Assembly (NCBI GenBank): GCA_964542475.1
Contig: CAZIUL010000004.1
Span: 1 to 64,000 of the forward strand
Origin: CAZIUL01 sp964542475
GTDB lineage: Bacteria; Planctomycetota; B15-G4; CAYZWU01
Direction: 5' to 3'
DNA length: 64,000 nt
The position numbers and the translations under genes are program-made. Positions 51,746 to 59,466 of the stretch are shown here, piece by piece (the first letter of the stretch is position 1; each line of letters opens with the position of its first letter). The notes below the pieces were generated by a model. It did not search any database. It saw nothing but the letters and a program-made list of their open reading frames with translations, and was not told where the DNA came from.

Positions 51746-52854
51746 CGTCGAATTACCTTTCCAAGGATTTCCATGATCCGTTCAGCAGCTTTCCCGTCCC
51801 AAAGCGGCGGCGATTGGATCTCGCTTTTGTCCATCCGGGCCATGGACTTGATGTTTTCCAGAACAGCTTCCGGGTCGTTCCCAACGAGAACATTGCCCCC
51901 GCACTCGACAGTGGAAGGGCGTTCCGTGTTATCCCTTAGCGTCACGCACGGCACCTTGAGGATGTTCGCCTCCTCCTGTATCCCGCCTGAGTCCGTAATA
52001 ATGACCGCGGCTTCGGACTGCAGCTTGAGGAAGTCCACATAACCCAGCGGCTGAGTGATCTGAAGCCCCTTGATCGCCGACAACCTTTTCTTCAGCCCGA
52101 ACCTGTCCAGGGCGGCGTCTGTGCGTGGATGAATGGGCCACAGCAGCCTGAGGCTCCCTTCAAGCCTTTCGAATGCGTCCAGGATCCTGGCGAGCGGTTC
52201 CGGCGAGTCCACGTTCGAAGGCCTGTGAAGCGTGATCGGCGCGTAATCATCTCCCTTGTCGATGCCCAGCTCTTCAAGAATTTTCGATCCGCCGGCTTTG
52301 TCCCTGAACATCAGCAGTGTATCGATCATCACGTTTCCGGTGAAGTGAATCTTCTCCTCGTTGACCCCCTCGTGCTTCAGGTTCTCTACGCCGCTTTTTT
52401 CGGTAACAAAGAGATGATCGGAGATGGCATCGGTGAGCAGCCGGTTGATCTCTTCCGGCATTGTCCGGTCGAACGATCTGAGCCCGGCCTCAACATGCGC
52501 CACACAGATGCCCAGCTTAACCGCAACAAGGGTGCAGGCAATGGTGGAGTTAACATCCCCGACCACGATGACCGCGTCCGGCCTGTGTTTTTCCACAACC
52601 TTTTCGAATCCTGTCATGATCGCGGCGGTCTGCTTTGCATGGCTGTCCGAACCCACACCGAGGTTCACGTCGGGCGCGGGGATTTTAAGCTCCTTGAAGA
52701 AAAGGTCCGACATCTCGGCGCTGTAATGCTGGCCCGTGTGTACGATGAAGCTGGTAAAACCGCCATTCCGCTCAGCAGCGGAAACCAGCGGAGCGATCTT
52801 CATGAAGTTGGGTCGTGCACCTGCAACGAACATGAGCTGCAAGGCATTGCTCAT
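51742..52854 (-). CDS. wecB: UDP-N-acetylglucosamine 2-epimerase (non-hydrolysing)
   Basis: A 370-residue GT-B-fold epimerase that converts UDP-GlcNAc to UDP-ManNAc. Signatures are VAGARPNFMKIAPL, HTGQHYSAEMSDLFF, VVGDVNSTIA, HVEAGLRSFDRTMPEEINR, TLHRPSNVD, ITDSGGIQEEA and VTLRDNTERPSTV. GGAGGAGG lies just upstream of the ATG, which overlaps the stop of the preceding gene. The partner dehydrogenase WecC is not in the window, so ManNAc may be used directly or further processed elsewhere. Confidence 0.94.
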   Translation of the reverse strand: MSNALQLMFVAGARPNFMKIAPLVSAAERNGGFTSFIVHTGQHYSAEMSDLFFKELKIPAPDVNLGVGSDSHAKQTAAIMTGFEKVVEKHRPDAVIVVGDVNSTIACTLVAVKLGICVAHVEAGLRSFDRTMPEEINRLLTDAISDHLFVTEKSGVENLKHEGVNEEKIHFTGNVMIDTLLMFRDKAGGSKILEELGIDKGDDYAPITLHRPSNVDSPEPLARILDAFERLEGSLRLLWPIHPRTDAALDRFGLKKRLSAIKGLQITQPLGYVDFLKLQSEAAVIITDSGGIQEEANILKVPCVTLRDNTERPSTVECGGNVLVGNDPEAVLENIKSMARMDKSEIQSPPLWDGKAAERIMEILGKVIRR

Positions 52855-53828
52855 CCGTTACCTCCTCCAATGTCTCCGTGCAAACCGGCTTCCCTGTACC
52901 ATGCCACAAAACGCTTCAACCCCTCTTCTATGGACACACGGGGATCGTATCCGAGTTCATCCCTGGCACGGCTGATGTCCGCGTAGGTCGTGGGCACATC
53001 TCCAGGCTGATCATCAAGGCGCTCTATCTTCGCTACAGCACCGACAGCCGTTTCGATCTTCCCAACGAGGGAAGCAAGGGTTATCGTGTCGGATTCGCCG
53101 AGGTTGTAGATGCGAAACCCGTCGCACAGGTCTATGGATTTCAGCACACCGTCCATGATATCGTCGATGTAGGTGTAGTCGCGCCTGGAGGAGCCGTCCC
53201 CGAAAACCGGGATAAGCTCGCCTTGATCCACCCTTCTCACAAACTTGTGAATCGCCATCTCGGGCCGCTGGCGGGGTCCGTAGACCGTGAAGAACCGAAG
53301 ACAGTGCACGTCCAACCCGTAAAGGTGGTGAAAGGTATAGCACATGATCTCGCAGGCGCGCTTGCTCGCGGCGTAAGGTGAAACCGGGCATGAGACATCG
53401 TCTTCCTCTGAAAACGGTACCTTCTTGTTTCCCCCGTATACCGAGGATGACGACGCAAAGACCAGGTTTGGATCGCCGTGTCCCCTCATGCACTCGAGGA
53501 TGTTCAAGGTTCCGTTGACGTTAACATCGAAGTAGTGCCTGGGGTTTTCCAGGGACGGACGCACTCCCGCCATTGCCGCCAGGTGGACCACGGTATCGGG
53601 GCAATGCGCTTCGAAAACTCCCTCCAGAAGCCCTCGGTCCCTTATATCTCCCTCGATCTGACGAAAACAGGATCTGCCCTCGAACTCTGCGATGTTGGCC
53701 CGCTTGACGCGCGGATCATAGAAATCATTGAAGTTATCTAGCCCCACCACGGTATCCCCTCGGTCAAGAAGGTGCTGCACCAGGTGGGACCCGATGAAAC
53801 CCGCGGAACCGGTCACCAAAATATTCAC
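52851..53828 (-). CDS. UDP-glucuronate 4-epimerase-like SDR
   Basis: A 325-residue extended SDR resembling UDP-glucuronic acid 4-epimerases: VTGSAGFIGSHLVQHLL, DNFNDFYDPRVKRANI (a hallmark of that group), HLAAMAGVRPSLENP, SSSSVYGGNKKVPF, the YAASKRACE active site and RFFTVYGPRQRPEMAI. I take GTG 53828 (VNILVTG) as start because GGAGA lies 6 bases upstream; ATG 53846 or 53840 would add six or four residues. It probably makes UDP-galacturonate for the polysaccharide. Its stop overlaps the wecB start. Confidence 0.86.
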   Translation of the reverse strand: MNILVTGSAGFIGSHLVQHLLDRGDTVVGLDNFNDFYDPRVKRANIAEFEGRSCFRQIEGDIRDRGLLEGVFEAHCPDTVVHLAAMAGVRPSLENPRHYFDVNVNGTLNILECMRGHGDPNLVFASSSSVYGGNKKVPFSEEDDVSCPVSPYAASKRACEIMCYTFHHLYGLDVHCLRFFTVYGPRQRPEMAIHKFVRRVDQGELIPVFGDGSSRRDYTYIDDIMDGVLKSIDLCDGFRIYNLGESDTITLASLVGKIETAVGAVAKIERLDDQPGDVPTTYADISRARDELGYDPRVSIEEGLKRFVAWYREAGLHGDIGGGNG

Positions 53829-53940
53829 ATTCTTCTCCATCTCCATCGGATTCTCTGGGAATGGATCCGCCTACGATTTCGCAACGCGGATATCCGACAA
53901 AAGGGCCTGCAACAGCCGATCTGACTTTTTACGAGCGTTG

Positions 53941-54879
53941 CTAAACTCCAAGTTTCTTTCTGAAATAATCCAAAGTCACCTGTAGACCTTCATCGAGCTG
54001 AACCCTTGGTTCCCAGCCAATGATCTCTTTTGCGCGCCGGATATCCGGTTGCCTCACCTTCGGGTCGTCTTCCGGGATAGGCTTGTTGATAACCTTGCTC
54101 TGCGATCCGGTGATCTCGATGACCTTTCGGGCAAACCCTTCGATGCTCAGCTCATGGGGGTTCCCGATGTTGACCGGATCGCTCTCATCGGATTGAGCCA
54201 GGAGATAGATGCCCCTGATTAGATCCGAAACGTAGCAGAAAGACCGCGTCTGGCTTCCGTCTCCGAAAACGGTCAACGGTTTGTTCTGAAGGGCCTGTGA
54301 CATGAATGTCGGCAAAGCCCTGCCGTCATTAACGCGCATCCTCGGGCCGTAAGTGTTGAAGATTCGGACAATACGCGTAGAAACGTTATGGTACCTGTGG
54401 TAGGCCATGGTCATGGCTTCCGCGAAGCGCTTGGCTTCATCATACACTCCCCTCGGGCCCACCGGATTGACGTTTCCCCAATAGTTTTCTTGCTGTGGGT
54501 GAACCAGGGGATCGCCGTAGACCTCCGAGGTCGATGCGAGAATAAAGGTCGCTTTCTTGTCCTTTGCCAGGCCAAGCGCTTTGTGTGTTCCGAGGGAACC
54601 CACTTTCAGAGTCTGTATGGGGAGCTCCATATAATCGATCGGACTTGCGGGCGAAGCAAAGTGGTAAATGAAATCCACGTCTCCCTCGACGTGAATATAG
54701 TTGGTGACATCATACTTCACAAAGGTAAAGCAGGCATTCTTGAACAGATGCTCCACATTTCCCATATCGCCTGTGATGAGGTTATCCATGCAGATGACCT
54801 CATACTCTTTACCAATCAGATAATCGCAAAGATGCGAGCCTAGAAAGCCCGCTCCTCCCGTCACAAGCGCTTTCGGCAT
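53941..54879 (-). CDS. UDP-glucuronate decarboxylase (UDP-xylose synthase type)
   Basis: A 312-residue SDR of the UXS group, converting UDP-glucuronate to UDP-xylose. Diagnostic segments are VTGGAGFLGSHLCDYLI, MDNLITGDMGNVEHL, YHFASPASPIDYMELPIQTL, STSEVYGDPLVHPQ, the YDEAKRFAE active site, and RIFNTYGPRMRVNDGRALP. The product would supply xylose for the exopolysaccharide. The UDP-glucose dehydrogenase needed to make its substrate is not in the window. Confidence 0.93.
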   Translation of the reverse strand: MPKALVTGGAGFLGSHLCDYLIGKEYEVICMDNLITGDMGNVEHLFKNACFTFVKYDVTNYIHVEGDVDFIYHFASPASPIDYMELPIQTLKVGSLGTHKALGLAKDKKATFILASTSEVYGDPLVHPQQENYWGNVNPVGPRGVYDEAKRFAEAMTMAYHRYHNVSTRIVRIFNTYGPRMRVNDGRALPTFMSQALQNKPLTVFGDGSQTRSFCYVSDLIRGIYLLAQSDESDPVNIGNPHELSIEGFARKVIEITGSQSKVINKPIPEDDPKVRQPDIRRAKEIIGWEPRVQLDEGLQVTLDYFRKKLGV

Positions 54880-54934
54880 TTTCCAACCCTCCTGGGCGGT
54901 TTCGACTACATATAAATTGAAATGGCTGTGGTAG

Positions 54935-55666
54935 TTACCTTTGGGGAAACTTCAGCTTGATCTGTTCACCAGGCTCCAGAAAGATACGTGCCCCGCCCAC
55001 AAGGGCAAGCCCGTCCTCAAGACCCGGCCTGCTGACCATGATCGAGCCGGGATGTTCCTCGAAACAGTACCCTCCGGTGGTTTTTACGATAATCCCGCCA
55101 ACTTCCCTCACCACGACCGGATCGGCTTCCTCCCCGAGCTCCGGAGCGAAAATGGGGATGGAAATTGTGTGCCCCGCGGGAATAACTTCGTTCTCCGCAA
55201 CAACGAGATGCCCCGAGAGCTTCGCCTCGTTGTAGCCTTCGTTCCTGATGTGAATCAGGCTCTCTTCTTTTACCAGAAAACAGTCGCCCTTCTCGGTTAC
55301 CAGCCTCGAACCGCCGGGGAGAAGAAAAGTTATGTTCTCTTTCGACCTGACCTTGATCCTCGTAAATTCTTCTACATCAATGACATGGCTTCCGTCCGTC
55401 ATTTCCGCGAACCTGTACCTTGCGCGGGCGAAAAAACGCACCAGGCCATCATCTTCAAAACGGCACTCGGAGATCGCCCCGGATCCCTGCCGTACCCTGT
55501 CGCCGACTGAACAGAGGCTCATCTTGTTGGTGTAAAACTTGGTGACCTCTTTGCCGGTCTCTCCGTCCTTGATTATCACCTTGTCGGAGAAACGCGTTAC
55601 TTCCACTTTTTGAACCGTTTCCGTAAATCCAAAGGCAACAAAGAAAACTATCGCCATTAGCTTCAT
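54935..55666 (-). CDS. Exported protein of unknown function, FecR-like
   Basis: A 243-residue protein. ATG 55666, with GGAGGG upstream, opens a short signal peptide (MKLMAIVFFVAFGFTETVQK). The mature part is beta-rich and carries segments resembling FecR/LRV-type sensors: VGDRVRQGSGAISECRFEDDGLVRF and FFARARYRFAEM, where a threshold strand and a charged strand alternate. No transmembrane sigma-regulator context exists here. It sits alone between the UXS and AmaP-like genes on the same strand. A FecR-like beta fold is my inference. Confidence 0.65.
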   Translation of the reverse strand: MKLMAIVFFVAFGFTETVQKVEVTRFSDKVIIKDGETGKEVTKFYTNKMSLCSVGDRVRQGSGAISECRFEDDGLVRFFARARYRFAEMTDGSHVIDVEEFTRIKVRSKENITFLLPGGSRLVTEKGDCFLVKEESLIHIRNEGYNEAKLSGHLVVAENEVIPAGHTISIPIFAPELGEEADPVVVREVGGIIVKTTGGYCFEEHPGSIMVSRPGLEDGLALVGGARIFLEPGEQIKLKFPQR

Positions 55667-55849
55667 GGCTAACCCTCCAAGCGCTACACGAGCGTTTCTT
55701 TTTATCGTCAATTCTCATAGAGGAGTAAATCAAAAAACAGCCGCGGGTTCGAATCCGAGGTTAACTCGTTATGATTGGCGGCTCCCTGGAATCCGAAGGT
55801 TTGGCAGGACGAGCCGGATCCATGAGCCAGCCTGAAGGATGCGAAGGTT

Positions 55850-56521
55850 CTAAATCTCTCCATCAATCGGATAAACGGGCCCCTTGAAATGGCTTCCCGA
55901 CTTTTTCCTCCCCGGCCCATGTGCCGGGCTGATGTCGTATCCCGCTCCCCGTTTCCGGTTTGTTATCCCCGCAAGGTTGATCTCGAAAAAGACACGTTCA
56001 TCAGGTTCGATCGAAACCAGCTCGGAGAACCTCTTCTTCAGGATCAGCCTCAGTTTTTCACTGATGTTAAGTACATTACACTCGTCGGCGATCCAGAACT
56101 GAACCTCCACCTTGTGCCGTTTTGTCCCGATCCTGTACACCCTCAGCCTGCATTTTTCGACCTCAGGCACTCCAGAGGCAGCCGTTTTCATCGCCCGTTC
56201 GATCGCATCCAGGGAAACCCTGGATGTCCCGCTTGTGGTTTTCGAAGAAATATAGCGCCGCACATTGCTGTTCCAGGCGCAGAAAATTATGAACTGAATT
56301 ATGTTCAGGTTCATAACAAGAAGCACCACGGTCGCCGGCACGAAATAGACCCAATAGTCATAAAACAAGCCGACATTCAGGACAGCCTGGCCATCCCCGG
56401 TCGACTCGCTCACAAGCTGGGGCCTTACCACCAGGAGCAGGACAAACGCTGCCAGGCCAAGGCAGATGAATCGGTTCAAGATCCTGGTCAGAACGCTGAT
56501 GACCTTTCCGGCTCTGATCAT
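55850..56521 (-). CDS. AmaP-like membrane protein with Asp23-type domain
   Basis: A 223-residue protein. Two membrane helices (about 21-37, CLGLAAFVLLLVV, and 57-82) are followed by a cytoplasmic region with VSLDAIERAMKTAASGVPEVEKCRLRVY and LNISEKLRLILKKRFSELVSIEPDERVFFEINLAGI, the pattern of Asp23/AmaP proteins. In Firmicutes AmaP anchors Asp23 at the membrane; no separate Asp23 gene is seen here. The start is ATG 56521 with GGAG 7 bases upstream. Neighbours accC, accB and efp on the same strand match the gene order found around amaP/asp23 elsewhere, supporting the call. Confidence 0.68.
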   Translation of the reverse strand: MIRAGKVISVLTRILNRFICLGLAAFVLLLVVRPQLVSESTGDGQAVLNVGLFYDYWVYFVPATVVLLVMNLNIIQFIIFCAWNSNVRRYISSKTTSGTSRVSLDAIERAMKTAASGVPEVEKCRLRVYRIGTKRHKVEVQFWIADECNVLNISEKLRLILKKRFSELVSIEPDERVFFEINLAGITNRKRGAGYDISPAHGPGRKKSGSHFKGPVYPIDGEI

Positions 56522-56615
56522 GGCTTTCTCCAAAGCTCACTTGGATTGCTGTAACCCTTCCAACAACAATCGATGTAACCGGTGGACGGAGGTTGATACC
56601 GCCCGAAGAAGGCTG

Positions 56616-57962
56616 TTACCGGCTCATAAAACTGTTCTCGATGAACTGCGTGTCAAAGTCACCCTCCTCGAACCGAGGATGTTTGACTATCTCCTTGTAA
56701 AAAGGGATTGTGGTCTCGACGCCTTCCACAACGTATTCGTTGAGCGCTCTTTTCAAGATGGCGATCGCGTTGCTCCTGGTGTCGCCTCTAACCACCAGCT
56801 TGCCGATCATTGAATCGTAAAAAGACGGGATCTTGTACCCGGCATACACGTGTGAGTCCACGCGCACCCCTCTTCCTCCCGGTTGAAAATACTCCTTTAT
56901 CACACCCGGGCAAGGCCGGAAGCTGTCGGAAGCATCTTCGGCATTGATCCTGCATTCGATCGAACATCCGTTGATCTCGATGTCGTCCTGCTTGAGGTTC
57001 AAGGGTTCGCCCGCGGCTATTTCGATCTGAGCCTTGATCAGATCGATGCCTGTGACCATTTCGGTGACAGGGTGTTCGACCTGGATACGTGCGTTGACCT
57101 CCATGAAATAAAAGTCGCCCTTGTTGTCGAGAAGAAACTCCACAGTGCCGGCATTCACATAACCTGCCGCCTTGCAGAGCCTCTTGGCGGCGTCCCCCAT
57201 TTTTTTCCGCTGGCTCTTGGTGAGAACCGGGCAGGGTGACTCCTCAATGAGCTTCTGGTGGCGGCGCTGGAGCGAGCAATCCCTTTCCCCGAGGTGGATG
57301 ATGTTGCCGAAGTTATCGCACAACACCTGGAACTCGACATGCCTTGGGTTTTCGATGAACTTCTCGAGATAAACGGAAGAATTGTCAAACGCGGCCTCAG
57401 CCTCGGCCCTAGCCGCGAGATATGCGTTCACCAGGGAAATGTCGTTATGAGCGACGCGCATTCCCCTGCCCCCTCCCCCTGCTGAAGCTTTGATCAACAC
57501 GGGGTAATTCAGGCGGCGCGCCTCCTTCAGGGCCTCTTTTTCGTTTTCGATAACGGAAGCGGAGCCCGGGATGACCGGCACCCTGACCTTGCGAGCCAGC
57601 TGTTTTGCAGCCGACTTGTTGCCGACGTGTGTGATCGTCTCCGCCTTGGGTCCGATGAAAACGATTTTGCAGGAGCTGCACACCTCCGCAAAATGACCGT
57701 TTTCAGCCAGAAACCCGTACCCGGGATGTATAGCCTCGACATCAGCGACTTCTGCGGCCGATATTATACTGGGAATGTCGAGATATGAGGAGATCGAGTG
57801 CGGAGGACCTATGCAGATCGTCTCGTCCGCATAACGCAGGTAACGGGCGTTCTTGTCCGCTTGCGAATAAATGACAACGGTCTCTATGCCCATTTCCTGG
57901 CAGGCACGAATGATCCGCAAAGCTATTTCACCGCGATTTGCTATCAGGATTCTCTTGAACAT
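56616..57962 (-). CDS. accC: Acetyl-CoA carboxylase, biotin carboxylase subunit
   Basis: A 448-residue ATP-grasp enzyme that carboxylates the biotin on AccB in the first step of fatty acid synthesis. The start MFKRILIANRGEIALRIIRA is the family's invariant opening. Further motifs are the IHPGYGFLAEN lid region, IKASAGGGGRGMRV glycine loop, ERDCSLQRRHQKLIEE, FYFMEVNARIQVEHPVTE with the catalytic Glu and Arg, and ECRINAED. Its start is 17 bases after the accB stop, so the two are co-translated. Length is normal. Confidence 0.97.
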   Translation of the reverse strand: MFKRILIANRGEIALRIIRACQEMGIETVVIYSQADKNARYLRYADETICIGPPHSISSYLDIPSIISAAEVADVEAIHPGYGFLAENGHFAEVCSSCKIVFIGPKAETITHVGNKSAAKQLARKVRVPVIPGSASVIENEKEALKEARRLNYPVLIKASAGGGGRGMRVAHNDISLVNAYLAARAEAEAAFDNSSVYLEKFIENPRHVEFQVLCDNFGNIIHLGERDCSLQRRHQKLIEESPCPVLTKSQRKKMGDAAKRLCKAAGYVNAGTVEFLLDNKGDFYFMEVNARIQVEHPVTEMVTGIDLIKAQIEIAAGEPLNLKQDDIEINGCSIECRINAEDASDSFRPCPGVIKEYFQPGGRGVRVDSHVYAGYKIPSFYDSMIGKLVVRGDTRSNAIAILKRALNEYVVEGVETTIPFYKEIVKHPRFEEGDFDTQFIENSFMSR

Positions 57963-57978
57963 GCTCCTTAAACCCCTC

Positions 57979-58458
57979 TCAATCTGAAGTACGAATAAGA
58001 AAGAGAGGTTGGCCGTATTCAACAGCCTCCCCGTTCTCTACAAGGACCTCGATGATTTCGCCCGAAAGTTCGGCTTTGATCTCGTTCATCACTTTCATGG
58101 CTTCGATGATACAAAGGATCGAATCCTTTTTGACCTTGTCCCCCTCCGTTACATAAGGTGCGGATTCGGGGCTGGGCGCTGTGTAAAAAGTTCCCACTAT
58201 CGGCGAATTAAACTCGTGCATTTTCGGATCTTTGGTCGGGACGGGTTGCTGATCTGATGAGGGAGTCGACGTGGCCTGCTGAGAAGCCATGACCGGAACC
58301 GATTGAACGATCTGCGGTGCTATCGGAACATCGTTCCCGGAGTTCTCGCCCCGCTTCTTGAGTTTTATCTCCTTTTCCCCGTCCTTGACCTCTATTTCAG
58401 CCAAGTCAAAATTCTGCATCATTTCGACCAACTCTTTGATCTTCTCATAAAAGTCCAT
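57979..58458 (-). CDS. accB: Acetyl-CoA carboxylase, biotin carboxyl carrier protein
   Basis: A 159-residue carrier. The N-terminal helix region MDFYEKIKELVEMMQNFDLAEIEV is followed by a Pro/Ser/Gln-rich linker (~60-85) and a C-terminal lipoyl/biotin domain with FYTAPSPESAPYV, CIIEAMKVMNEI (biotin on the Lys) and VENGEAVEYGQPLFLI. It delivers carboxybiotin from AccC to the carboxyltransferase, which is not in the window. Confidence 0.96.
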   Translation of the reverse strand: MDFYEKIKELVEMMQNFDLAEIEVKDGEKEIKLKKRGENSGNDVPIAPQIVQSVPVMASQQATSTPSSDQQPVPTKDPKMHEFNSPIVGTFYTAPSPESAPYVTEGDKVKKDSILCIIEAMKVMNEIKAELSGEIIEVLVENGEAVEYGQPLFLIRTSD

Positions 58459-58567
58459 CTTTTACTCCACAAAAACCTTCCATGAACCGATCACCTGCGA
58501 TGCACGCCGCACCCTCAAGAGCACGCAATCATCGACAAGAAAACAGACCGATGGAAAGGCGTTCCTT

Positions 58568-59137
58568 CTAATCATTGGCCCTTTCGAGGTATTTACCAGT
58601 TCTCGTGTCTATCCGCACCTTCTCGCCCTGGGTGACGAAGACAGGAACCTGCACAGTAGCCCCTGTCTCGAGGACAGCCGGCTTTGCCCCCTGAGAGGCA
58701 GTGCTTCCTTTGACCCACGGCGCGGTCTCCGTTACTGTAAACACCATGAAGTCGGGAAGAGCCACGCTGAGAAATTCATCGCCGTATATCTTGAAAGCAC
58801 AAACAGTGTTTTCCTTGAGGAAAGCGAGCAGAGGCTCCACCAGATTCTTGGAAACAGAATGCTGATCATAGGTTTCCTGGTCCATGAACACAAATTGATC
58901 ACCATCCCTGTACAGATACTCCATATCCTTTTTGTCGATGATCGCCTGTTCCACCTTGTCCTTGGAATCGAACGTGTTCTCCAGGACCTGGCCGGTTCTG
59001 ACGTTCTTCATCTTGGTTCTCATGAATGCGCCGCCTTTTCCCGGCTTGACGAACTGAAACTCAACGATGTCGTACAGCTCGTTCCTGAAAATGATGGTGA
59101 TGCCGTTTCTGAACTCGTTTGTTGATATGGTTCCCAA
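58568..59137 (-). CDS. efp: Elongation factor P
   Basis: A 189-residue translation factor that rescues ribosomes stalled at polyproline. I take TTG 59137 as start: GGAGG lies 6 bases upstream and LGTISTNEFRNGITI begins at the family's position, giving the standard length. The loop KPGKGGAF carries the conserved Lys that is modified in many bacteria; no EpmA/EarP-type gene is visible here. The three domains follow the standard order, ending VPVFVTQGEKVRIDTRTGKYLERA. It heads a leftward cluster efp-accB-accC-AmaP-like. Confidence 0.95.
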   Translation of the reverse strand: MGTISTNEFRNGITIIFRNELYDIVEFQFVKPGKGGAFMRTKMKNVRTGQVLENTFDSKDKVEQAIIDKKDMEYLYRDGDQFVFMDQETYDQHSVSKNLVEPLLAFLKENTVCAFKIYGDEFLSVALPDFMVFTVTETAPWVKGSTASQGAKPAVLETGATVQVPVFVTQGEKVRIDTRTGKYLERAND

Positions 59138-59293
59138 TGTAAACCTCCATATCCATCCACGCCTGTTTACAGCGACTGATCTTATGATAACCTGTCCTTG
59201 TGTCAAGAACACGAAACCCCCGATTTTATCGTTTGTTTCCGCCCTTTCCAGCGGCAATTGGATTTTGTCAAAAGTTACCTGTGGAAAATAAGG

Positions 59294-59323
59294 TTGATAT
59301 CCGGTCGAGGGGAGCCGTATAAG
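59294..59323 (+). promoter_or_regulatory. Sigma-70-type promoter upstream of the S41 protease
   Basis: TTGATA at 59294-59299 and TATAAG at 59318-59323 with an 18-base spacer. Predicted start is near 59330, just before a hairpin and T run. Confidence 0.55.
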
Positions 59324-59343
59324 ATGTCATGATATGTTTTCGT

Positions 59344-59372
59344 GCTCCGTGATGTTACGCGGAGCCTTTTTT
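59344..59372 (+). terminator. Intrinsic terminator or attenuator in the leader of the S41 protease gene
   Basis: GCTCCG (59344-59349) pairs with CGGAGC (59360-59365) around a 10-base loop and is followed by C and six T residues (59367-59372). There is no forward gene upstream (efp points left), so it lies between the promoter at 59294 and the start codon at 59467. Confidence 0.7.
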
Positions 59373-59466
59373 GCTATACGGTAATGGTTGTTGTATGATC
59401 AGTCGATATTTATCATTGCACCATCGCAAGAGTTCGAACACGGCAAATTGGAAGGATCTCTTTATC

